Shown piece after piece: positions 1-5,996 of a stretch of DNA of 6,241 nucleotides. The notes beneath the pieces were generated by a model. That model saw only the letters and a program-made list of their open reading frames with translations. It did not search any database and was not told the DNA's origin. The DNA lies in contig JAFDDW010000260.1 of NCBI GenBank assembly GCA_019310665.1, positions 1 to 6,241 of the forward strand. The letters run 5' to 3'. Source of the stretch: Deltaproteobacteria bacterium (GTDB lineage Bacteria; Desulfobacterota; Desulfobacteria; Desulfobacterales; JAFDCJ01). The translations under genes were made by a program, and so were the position numbers. Each line of letters begins with the position of its first letter. The first letter of the stretch is position 1.

Positions 1-55
1 TTTGATTGCTATTATTGGTTCCTGGGACTACATAATGCCGGATATTGATCGGTAG
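1..55 (+). CDS. nuoD: NuoD (complex I 49-kDa subunit), C-terminal end only
   Basis: Reading from base 2, the frame gives LIAIIGSWDYIMPDIDR and a TAG stop at 53-55. This matches the usual end of NuoD/Nqo4 (in E. coli NuoCD the chain ends in a similar GSLDIV...DVDR pattern). NuoD lies at the junction of the peripheral arm and the membrane, and forms most of the quinone-binding cavity with NuoB and NuoH. Only 17 residues are visible, so it cannot be told whether the gene is nuoD or a nuoCD fusion. The position just before nuoE fits the standard operon order and supports the call. Confidence 0.85.
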   Translation, partial: LIAIIGSWDYIMPDIDR

Positions 56-57
56 TT

Positions 58-85
58 GGATTTGGGATTTTGGATTGGGGATTGG
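58..85. repeat. Heptad tandem array, GGATTNN x4
   Basis: Four consecutive 7-bp units (GGATTTG, GGATTTT, GGATTGG, GGATTGG) begin three bases after the nuoD stop. This is the first of several 7-bp-period arrays in the window. They fill the nuo spacers and do not code for anything recognisable. Confidence 0.75.
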
Positions 86-87
86 AA

Positions 88-188
88 CGCATGGCGCATA
101 GGGCAGAGAGCAAAGCGTCAGATTATACAGAGTGTTCCGAATTATTGACCTTTACGCTATGCGCCATGCGCTATGCTCTTTGCGCTAA
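88..188. repeat. Inverted pair of heptad arrays in the nuoD-nuoE spacer
   Basis: The left block (88-115) reads as 7-bp units CGCATGG, CGCATAG, GGCAGAG, AGCAAAG. The right block (154-188) reads ACGCTAT, GCGCCAT, GCGCTAT, GCTCTTT, GCGCTAA. The two blocks are inverted relative to each other: a 14-bp core at 88-101 is the exact reverse complement of 157-170, with a 55-nt loop. The rest of the spacer, 189-257, shows no clear promoter or gene. The pair could fold in mRNA, but the loop is long and the stem short, so I call it a repeat and not a terminator. Confidence 0.7.
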
Positions 189-257
189 CATCGAAGCCTG
201 AACAATATGTTAGGCACTGAAATATGAACTGTTGTTTTTGTACGTTATTGGAAAAGC

Positions 258-758
258 ATGCTTCCGGACGATCTCAAAAAATCACTTAAAGAGCGGATTG
301 CCGTCGTCGATCATCCCCGCGAGATGGTGGTGGATATAATGTTTGCCATTCAGGAGCATTATGGCCATTTGACGGACGAAGGGGTGGAAGAGACCGCCCA
401 ACTGGTGGGCATGTCACCGCTGGAAGTGGAACAGCTGGCCACGTTTTACACCTTTATTTACCGTGAGCCGGTGGGAAGATATGTAATCCACGTCTGTGAC
501 AGCGTGGTTTGCTGGATGAACGGGTTTGAATCCATCAAAGACTATCTGTGCCGCAAGCTGGGCATCCGGGACGGTGAAACCACGCCGGACGGTCTGTTTA
601 CCCTGCTGCCGGTCTGTTGTGTGGGATACTGTGACCGGTCTCCGGCCATATTAATAAACAAGAAAGTATACGGGCCGCTCACTGCAGAGAAGATAGACGA
701 AATAATTGAGAAATTAAGGTTAGGAATTCAGGGATTTAGGGATTGGGAATCGGAATGA
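258..758 (+). CDS. nuoE: NADH-quinone oxidoreductase subunit E (24-kDa, 2Fe-2S cluster N1a)
   Basis: NuoE is a thioredoxin-fold subunit that pairs with NuoF in the NADH-oxidising module and carries the off-pathway 2Fe-2S cluster N1a. The 166-residue product has an N-terminal helical part (about 1-70, with the family motif ATFYTFIYREPVGR at 61-74), then the ferredoxin-like half. The four ligands are C80 and C85 (CDSVVC) and C121 and C125 (CVGYC), the standard C-x4-C ... C-x3-C pattern. The sequence GETTPDGLFTLLPVCC is typical of the E. coli type. The start at 258 has only a weak GGA about 5 nt upstream, but the first residues align with the family. The last 12 residues (LGIQGFRDWESE) lie beyond the usual end and are encoded by the repeat that follows, so this tail is probably not functional. 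Confidence 0.96.
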   Translation: MLPDDLKKSLKERIAVVDHPREMVVDIMFAIQEHYGHLTDEGVEETAQLVGMSPLEVEQLATFYTFIYREPVGRYVIHVCDSVVCWMNGFESIKDYLCRKLGIRDGETTPDGLFTLLPVCCVGYCDRSPAILINKKVYGPLTAEKIDEIIEKLRLGIQGFRDWESE

Positions 759-794
759 TTTGAATTCGGAAGGTGGAATGCGGAATGCGGAATG
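723..794. repeat. Degenerate GGAATNN/GGATTNN heptad array overlapping the nuoE end
   Basis: Units built on GGAATT, GGATTT, GGATTG and GGAATC recur at 6-9 bp spacing from 723 to 758. A cleaner array follows at 775-794 (GGAATGC, GGAATGC, GGAATG). The first part lies inside the nuoE frame and supplies its last codons and its TGA stop. The remaining spacer, 795-890, holds no visible gene or clear promoter. A small ACGG-AAA-CCGT hairpin at 860-870 sits just before the nuoF ribosome-binding site. Confidence 0.65.
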
Positions 795-890
795 ATTCGA
801 TGGCGAATTGACAGCATATATAGCGTCATGCAGGCAACATATGCGACGGGTAAAATTAGACGGAAACCGTAATAAATTTTAGGCATTTCT

Positions 891-2156
891 ATGTATCCAC
901 AGATTCTCTTTCAAAATCGCCATCCGGATCGGGTTGCCACCCTGGATGAATACCGGCAAAGCGGCGGCTATAAAGCGCTGACCGATGTTCTCAAGAACTT
1001 TGCTTACATGGATGTCCGGCAGACGATTGTGGATGCGAATTTACTCGGTCGGGGTGGCGCTGCGTTTCCGACCGGCATGAAGCTTATGTCGGTGGCCGAG
1101 GATGCCCCTTTCCCGCGGTATATTGTGTGCAATGCCGATGAAATGGAACCGGGTACGTTTAAGGATCATGTACTGATCCATGCCGATCCCCACATGATCA
1201 TCGAAGGCATGATTATCGCGGGTTTTGGGACGCTGGCCGAGCACGGGATTATTTTTATTCGTCCGGAATATGAGCGTGCGGCCGGGATTCTGGAAAGAGA
1301 GATTGTCGTCGCTAAAGAAGCGAATTATCTGGGTAAAAACATTCTGGGCAGCGATTATTCACTGGACATTGTCGTCCATCGCAGTGCGGGGCGTTATATT
1401 TGCGGTGAGGTTACGGCCCAGATAAACGCCCTCATGGGCAAACGGCCCAATCCCCAGCAGCCGCCGCCCTATCCCACGACCAAAGGACTTTGGGGGCAGC
1501 CCACCGTGCTTTCCAATGTCGAAACCCTGGCATGCCTACCGCACATCATCCGCAACGGCGAGCAGTGGTTCAAAGACCTGGCGCTCACCGAAGCCGGAGC
1601 CGGCACAAAAATTTTCGCTGTCAGCGGCAAAGTGAACCGGCCCGGATGCTACGAACTGCCCATGGGCGTTCGGTTGAGCGAAATCATTGAAGAACATGCC
1701 GGTGGTATGATCGCCGGTTCGGAATATAAAGCCTGTCTGCCCGGCGGGGCCTCCACCGGTTTTTTACCCCCGGAGCACTATGATGTTGAAATGGATTTTC
1801 AACCCCTGCGCGATATCGGCAACCGGCTGGGTACCGGGGCTATCATGGTGTTTGATCATAAAACCTGTCTGGTGGGAGCCGCCTTAAATTTAATTCAATT
1901 TTTTGCCAGGGAATCTTGCGGTTGGTGTACGCCCTGCCGCGAAGGATTACCTTACATCCGGGACCTTCTGGTACGGATCGAAAACGGAGAAGGTGAGGAA
2001 GAATATATCCCCATGCTTGAACGCATGTGCAAGCATCTGTGGAGCGCTTACTGTGCCTTCGCTCCCGGTGCAGTGGGACCGGTTGAAAGCCTGCTGAAAC
2101 ATTTTAAAGGTGAGATCCGGGAGCATGTAAGTCAAAAACAGTGCCCATTCAAGTAG
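891..2156 (+). CDS. nuoF: NADH-quinone oxidoreductase subunit F (51-kDa, FMN and NADH site, cluster N3)
   Basis: NuoF binds NADH and FMN, and passes electrons to its 4Fe-4S cluster N3. The 421 residues show the FMN/NADH loop GRGGAAFPTG (53-62), the NADEMEPGTFKD motif (81-92, with the conserved glutamate E86), the AGRYICGE nucleotide loop (166-173), the SLBB-like middle part (about 235-320) and the N3 ligands C343, C346 and C349 (SCGWCTPCREG) plus C388 (YCAFAPGA). Length and motif order match the family. The start is supported by a TTTTAGG-like site 7 nt upstream and by N-terminal similarity (LDEYRQSGGY). Odd points are V174, where E. coli has Glu183 in GEETAL, Ala58 for Gly in GRGGAGF, and Ser165 for Gly in the GAGRYICGE loop. 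All three lie in the nucleotide or FMN pocket. The fold and cluster look intact. Confidence 0.97.
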   Translation: MYPQILFQNRHPDRVATLDEYRQSGGYKALTDVLKNFAYMDVRQTIVDANLLGRGGAAFPTGMKLMSVAEDAPFPRYIVCNADEMEPGTFKDHVLIHADPHMIIEGMIIAGFGTLAEHGIIFIRPEYERAAGILEREIVVAKEANYLGKNILGSDYSLDIVVHRSAGRYICGEVTAQINALMGKRPNPQQPPPYPTTKGLWGQPTVLSNVETLACLPHIIRNGEQWFKDLALTEAGAGTKIFAVSGKVNRPGCYELPMGVRLSEIIEEHAGGMIAGSEYKACLPGGASTGFLPPEHYDVEMDFQPLRDIGNRLGTGAIMVFDHKTCLVGAALNLIQFFARESCGWCTPCREGLPYIRDLLVRIENGEGEEEYIPMLERMCKHLWSAYCAFAPGAVGPVESLLKHFKGEIREHVSQKQCPFK

Positions 2157-2215
2157 AGTTTAGCAGATTTAAATATAGTTTATCATAGCGAGTCATTGGA
2201 GTAATGGAGTTATTC

Positions 2216-2304
2216 GATTGCGGATTTGGGATTGCAGATTGCGGAATTATAAATCTGATGATTGCCGAATTTTCATTTTTTCAATCCGAAATCCGAAATC
2301 CGAA
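2216..2304. repeat. Palindromic heptad repeat upstream of nuoG
   Basis: The left arm (2216-2250) is five 7-bp units: GATTGCG, GATTTGG, GATTGCA, GATTGCG, GAATTAT. The right arm (2284-2304) is three copies of ATCCGAA. The two are inverted copies of one repeat type: 2221-2234 matches the reverse complement of 2282-2295 at 13 of 14 bases. The loop is 47 nt. The block lies wholly within the 167-bp spacer between nuoF and nuoG and would form a hairpin in the nuoG leader. Confidence 0.75.
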
Positions 2305-2323
2305 ATTAGTTAACGGACCGACC

Positions 2324-4813
2324 ATGCCCAAACTAGTCATCGATGATCGGGAAATAGAAGTTGCGTCCGGGACCAAAGTCATTGAGGCTGCGGAGCAACT
2401 GGGAATTATGATCCCGCGCTTTTGTTATCATCCGGCCCTGGGGTCGGTGGGGGCCTGCCGTGTTTGCGCCGTTAAGTTCTTGCAGGGACCCTTTAAAGGG
2501 GTGCAGATGAGCTGTATGATCGAAGCTCAGGACGGCATGGTCGTTTCTACCACGGACGAGGAGGCCGTTGATTTTCGCAAACACGTGATTGAATGGCTGA
2601 TGCTCAACCATCCCCATGATTGCCCGGTTTGTGATGAAGGCGGTCATTGCCTGCTGCAGGATATGACGATTTCCGGCGGACACGGCACCAGAAGGTTTGC
2701 GGGCAACAAACGCACTTACACCGATCAGTATCTGGGCCCCCTGGTACAACATGAGATGAATCGCTGTATCCACTGCTACCGGTGCTCCAGGTACTATCAG
2801 GAATACACCGGCTATCTGGATCTGGGTGTCATGCGCAGCGCCAATCGCACCTATTTCGGACGCTTTAAAGACGGCATCCTGGAAAGCCCTTTTAGCGGAA
2901 ATCTCAGTGATATATGTCCCACGGGGGTTTATACGGATAAGCCCTCCCGGTTTTTCGGAAGGCGCTGGGATTACCAGCGATGCCCCACTGTGTGTATCAA
3001 CTGCAGCCTGGGGTGCCATACCGTAATCAGCTTTCGCTATCGCGAAGCCCGGCGGCAGGAAGCCCGTTTCAGCGAAGCCATCAACGGTTACTTTATCTGT
3101 GATCGCGGACGGTACGGTCATTTTTACACCAGCCTTGAATCCAGACCGCGGTCGGCATTAATTAACGGCCGTCAGGTAGCCATCGACGAAGCTGTCCAGG
3201 CCGTCCATAAAAAGCTGACCCAAATTCGTCAGGATGCGGGATCCCTTGCGGTGGCAGCGGTCGGCTCATCCCGCAGCAGCCTGGAGACCCTGTTTATGCT
3301 CAAGCATCTTTGCCGGGTCAATGACTGGGGAGATCCGGTATTTTTTATGAATCAGGGCATAACTGCAAAGGTGCAAACCGCAGTTACCCGGCTGGAACCG
3401 GAGTTGGCCGTATCTTTACGGGAGGTTGAAAAGGCGGACTTCATCCTTGTGTTGGGGGCGGATCCGATCAATGAGGCGCCCATGCTGGTGCTGGCCATGC
3501 GACAGGCCCAAAGAAAGGGGGCGGCAATTGTGGTGCTGGACCCCCGGCCCGTTTCGTTGCCGCTGGAATTTATCCATCTGCCGGCGGCCTTGGATGAACT
3601 GAGTGTTTTAACCGCAAACTTGATGAAAGGCGCTGTTGATCGAACCGCGGCAGCATCTCTCGGAGAAAGGGCGGCAGAAAGTTATGATGCTGCGCCTGAC
3701 GGTGACTGGGTTGACGAAACCTGGCGGGAGTTGATTTCCGGGGTTACTCATGATCTGCAAAACAGCCTTCAGCCGGTGATTGTTTGCGGCACCGACATCG
3801 TACCGCATCAGATCCCCGGACTTGCCGCGGATGTTGCCCTGCTTTTGCGGGCAGCCCAGAAAAGGGCCGGGCTGTTCTACCTGCTGCCGGGTGCCAATGC
3901 TTTTGGCTCCGGGCTTATTTCCGATAGGGAAGGGTCCTTTTTGCAGATAATTGAAGGGATTGAAAACGGCGACATCAAAGCCCTGATTCTGGCTGAATGT
4001 GATCCCTGGCGGGAGTTTGAAGATCGAAAACGCCTGGAAGGCGCTCTCGAAAAGCTTGAATTACTGATTGTCATGGACTATCTCAACTCTGAAGCCGTTC
4101 AAAAAGCGCATATATTTTTGCCGACCGCAACCCTGTATGAAGCCGACGGGCTATTTATCAACCAGGAAGGACTCGTGCAGATTGCCGCCCAGGCCTATGA
4201 AGGGGGGCAGCCGATTGTTCAAAGCGCTGGTGGTGACCATCCTGCACGAATTTATGGTGCCGGCATACCCGAGGCAGAGGCCCGGCCGGCCTGGAGAATG
4301 CTGGCGCAGTTGGCGGATAAGAATATCGAACACACGAATGATCGGGCCTGGCTGGCTGATGTCCTGCCCGAATTTGCGAGCCTTCCATCAATGGAAGATA
4401 TTCCGGATGACGGTGTGCGTCTTCAATCGGCGGCCAATGCCGATCTGCGCTTTAAGGGCGATTATGCTTCACCATTTGATAAAACCAAGCTGCAGGATGA
4501 CCACCTGGAAGTGATTCTGGTGGACTGGACATTCGGTACCGAAGAGCTTTCCGCTTACTCTTCCTGCCTGTGGGAATTGGAGCCGGAGCCCTGTGCCACC
4601 ATGCACACCAGCGACGCCGAAAGTCTGGATCTGAGTGACGGCAACCGGGTCGTAATTGAAACGGAAAACGGCAGCCTTGAAGTTAATCTCAGGGTTGCTG
4701 AAAACATGGCGTCAGGCATTTTGCTGGTGCCTCGGCATCGCCGGCTTGACTGGCAGGTTATGGGGGCCGGCAGGGTAAGAATCAGCAAAAATAGTATCAG
4801 AAAAGTGGGTTAG
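2324..4813 (+). CDS. nuoG: NADH-quinone oxidoreductase subunit G (75-kDa, clusters N1b, N5, N4/N6-type and N7)
   Basis: NuoG is the largest peripheral-arm subunit and carries electrons from NuoF towards NuoI and NuoB. Numbered from the ATG at 2324 (829 residues), it has a 2Fe-2S ferredoxin domain (C34, C45, C48, C64), the His-ligated N5 cluster (H96, C100, C103, C109), a further 4Fe-4S site (C148, C151, C154, C198) and the N7 site (C224, C227, C231, C259). A degenerate molybdopterin-oxidoreductase region follows (about 280-700, including LGADPINEAP and FLPTATLYEADGLF). The C-terminal dinucleotide-binding barrel spans about 727-829 (DAESLDLSDGNRV). The frame is open back to an ATG at 2204, but those 40 extra residues are translated repeat, and homologues begin at MPKLVIDD, so I chose 2324. 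A weak GGA lies 6 nt upstream. N7 is not universal and is shared with the E. coli and Thermus enzymes. The family does not use molybdenum here. Confidence 0.96.
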   Translation: MPKLVIDDREIEVASGTKVIEAAEQLGIMIPRFCYHPALGSVGACRVCAVKFLQGPFKGVQMSCMIEAQDGMVVSTTDEEAVDFRKHVIEWLMLNHPHDCPVCDEGGHCLLQDMTISGGHGTRRFAGNKRTYTDQYLGPLVQHEMNRCIHCYRCSRYYQEYTGYLDLGVMRSANRTYFGRFKDGILESPFSGNLSDICPTGVYTDKPSRFFGRRWDYQRCPTVCINCSLGCHTVISFRYREARRQEARFSEAINGYFICDRGRYGHFYTSLESRPRSALINGRQVAIDEAVQAVHKKLTQIRQDAGSLAVAAVGSSRSSLETLFMLKHLCRVNDWGDPVFFMNQGITAKVQTAVTRLEPELAVSLREVEKADFILVLGADPINEAPMLVLAMRQAQRKGAAIVVLDPRPVSLPLEFIHLPAALDELSVLTANLMKGAVDRTAAASLGERAAESYDAAPDGDWVDETWRELISGVTHDLQNSLQPVIVCGTDIVPHQIPGLAADVALLLRAAQKRAGLFYLLPGANAFGSGLISDREGSFLQIIEGIENGDIKALILAECDPWREFEDRKRLEGALEKLELLIVMDYLNSEAVQKAHIFLPTATLYEADGLFINQEGLVQIAAQAYEGGQPIVQSAGGDHPARIYGAGIPEAEARPAWRMLAQLADKNIEHTNDRAWLADVLPEFASLPSMEDIPDDGVRLQSAANADLRFKGDYASPFDKTKLQDDHLEVILVDWTFGTEELSAYSSCLWELEPEPCATMHTSDAESLDLSDGNRVVIETENGSLEVNLRVAENMASGILLVPRHRRLDWQVMGAGRVRISKNSIRKVG

Positions 4814-4865
4814 TATCTTTATCATATCCTTTGTTTGAGATTTGGTTTTTAGGTCATTGGATATT

Positions 4866-4900
4866 ATTTGTAATTTGTAATTTGTGATTTGAGATTTGTT
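4866..4900. repeat. Heptad tandem array, ATTTGNN x5
   Basis: Five uninterrupted 7-bp units (ATTTGTA, ATTTGTA, ATTTGTG, ATTTGAG, ATTTGTT) lie in the 169-bp spacer between nuoG and nuoH. Less regular words of the same kind (ATTTGGT, CATTGGA) precede them from about 4840. Confidence 0.75.
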
Positions 4901-4916
4901 ATTTCCAGTTTATCCG

Positions 4917-4939
4917 GGTTAGGTTATATTCCCCTAACC
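4917..4939 (+). other. Small hairpin in the nuoG-nuoH spacer
   Basis: GGTTAGG at 4917-4923 pairs with CCTAACC at 4933-4939 around a 9-nt AT-rich loop. Only three T residues follow before the sequence turns C-rich, so it is a poor fit to a rho-independent terminator. Its role, if any, is unknown. Confidence 0.4.
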
Positions 4940-4950
4940 TTTCCGCAACC

Positions 4951-4978
4951 GACAACGGACAACTAACAACCAACAAAT
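4951..4978. repeat. Heptad tandem array, GACAACG-type x4, just before nuoH
   Basis: Four 7-bp units (GACAACG, GACAACT, AACAACC, AACAAAT) end four bases before the nuoH start codon. They occupy the place where a Shine-Dalgarno site would lie. No purine-rich ribosome-binding motif is visible there. Confidence 0.7.
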
Positions 4979-4982
4979 TACT

Positions 4983-5977
4983 ATGGATTGGATCATCGGC
5001 TTCATATTTTTACTGATCAAACTGCTGGTAATTATGGTAGGCCTGTTGCTGGTGGCTGCTTATCTGGTGCTGGTGGAAAGAAAGTTCATTGCCCGGCTGC
5101 AAATTCGCTACGGCCCCAACCGGGCCCCAACCGCGCCGGAAAGTTCGGGCTGCTGCAACCCATTGCCGATACGGTCAAGATGATGGTTAAAGAAGATACC
5201 GTGCCGGCCGCGGCCGAGCACACGATCTTTAAACTGGCGCCGGCGGTGGTGGCTTTCACGGCCTTGTTGATGTTTGCGGTGGTACCGTTTGGCGAAGATA
5301 TCATGATCGGGGGCTGGAAAATACCTATGGTGGTTACCGATCTCAATGTCGGGCTGCTGTTTGTTTTTGCGATGTCCTCCCTTGGTGTTTACGGTGTTGC
5401 CCTGGGCGGATGGGCTTCCAATTCAAAATACAGTCTTTTGGGCGGTATCCGGGGAGCGGCTCAAATGATCAGCTATGAACTTGCGCTGGGCCTCTCGCTG
5501 GTGCCGATTGTCATGCTGGCACGCTCTTTCAGCCTGGTGGATATTGTAAATGCCCAGGCCGGCTATCCCTTTATCCTGGTGCAGCCGGTCTCATTTGTGA
5601 TTTTTATCATCAGTGCCATGGCCGAGAGCAAACGTATTCCCTTTGATCTTCCGGAAGCCGAAAACGAACTGGGCGCCGGTTACCACACGGAATACAGCGG
5701 CATGCGTTTCGGGCTATTCTTTTTAGGTGAATACGTGCATATGCAGGTATTGGGTGCGCTAACCGCCGTTTTTTTCCTGGGTGGCTGGCGCGGTCCTTTC
5801 CTGCCGCCGGTATTATGGCTGTTTATTAAAATATTTTTGGTTTCGCTGGTAATGATCTGGATTCGCGCAACGCTGCCCCGCTTGCGTTATGATCAATTAA
5901 TGGCCCTGGGATGGAAGGTGCTGATTCCTGCGGCCTTGATAAATATTGTCATAACAGGAGCAATTCTTTTGCTTTAA
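4983..5977 (+). pseudogene. nuoH: NuoH (complex I ND1-like membrane subunit), frameshifted by an 11-bp duplication
   Basis: NuoH is the membrane subunit that joins the peripheral arm to the proton-pumping arm and forms part of the quinone channel. The first frame runs from 4983 and encodes one membrane helix, then VERKFIARLQIRYGPNR. It then leaves the NuoH sequence and stops at 5181-5183. The rest of NuoH is in the next frame from about 5123, beginning GPNRAGKFGLLQPIAD. It continues through AGWASNSKYSLLGG-type and PFDLPEAENELGAGYHTEYSG motifs to LPRLRYDQLMALGWK and the TAA at 5975-5977. Removing one copy of the 11-bp repeat at 5112-5133 joins the frames exactly and gives 327 residues, close to E. 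coli NuoH (325). Apart from this lesion the gene shows no decay: about seven more hydrophobic segments and all conserved loops are present. It may therefore be a recent mutation, a mixed-population variant or an assembly artefact. The start lacks a visible Shine-Dalgarno site, but the N-terminal helix fits the family. Confidence 0.93.
5112..5133. repeat. Exact 11-bp tandem duplication inside nuoH
   Basis: GGCCCCAACCG occurs twice in direct succession (5112-5122 and 5123-5133). The codons encode the conserved GPNR of NuoH, so GPNR can be read from both copies, in different frames. Eleven bases is not a multiple of three, which explains the frameshift. Confidence 0.97.
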
Positions 5978-5996
5978 ATTCGAATGCGGTTATGCA

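Noticed and set aside
145..177. A possible promoter (TTGACC at 145-150) before nuoE.
   Set aside because: The nearest -10-like word, TATGCT at 172-177, is 21 bp away, and the sequence lies inside the heptad array. Not enough to call.
56..188. CRISPR array in the nuoD-nuoE spacer.
   Set aside because: Units are 7 bp and directly adjacent, with no spacers of 30-40 bp between longer repeats.
860..880. ACGG-AAA-CCGT hairpin followed by AT-rich sequence, as a terminator before nuoF.
   Set aside because: The stem is only 4 bp, no real T tract follows directly, and termination inside the operon would make little sense.
2333..3121. A 262-codon open frame on the minus strand inside nuoG.
   Set aside because: It lies opposite the most conserved Fe-S part of NuoG, its translation shows no recognisable domain, and it is explained as a shadow of the coding strand.
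4068..4514. A 148-codon + strand frame within nuoG.
   Set aside because: The NuoG frame is intact and family-like through this stretch; the alternative product is basic and low in recognisable motifs, as expected of an out-of-frame reading.
5112..5133. Programmed ribosomal frameshifting to join the two nuoH frames.
   Set aside because: There is no proper X-XXY-YYZ slippery heptamer in the zero frame, and the shift is fully explained by an exact 11-bp duplication. A recoded product would also carry an insertion in a conserved loop.
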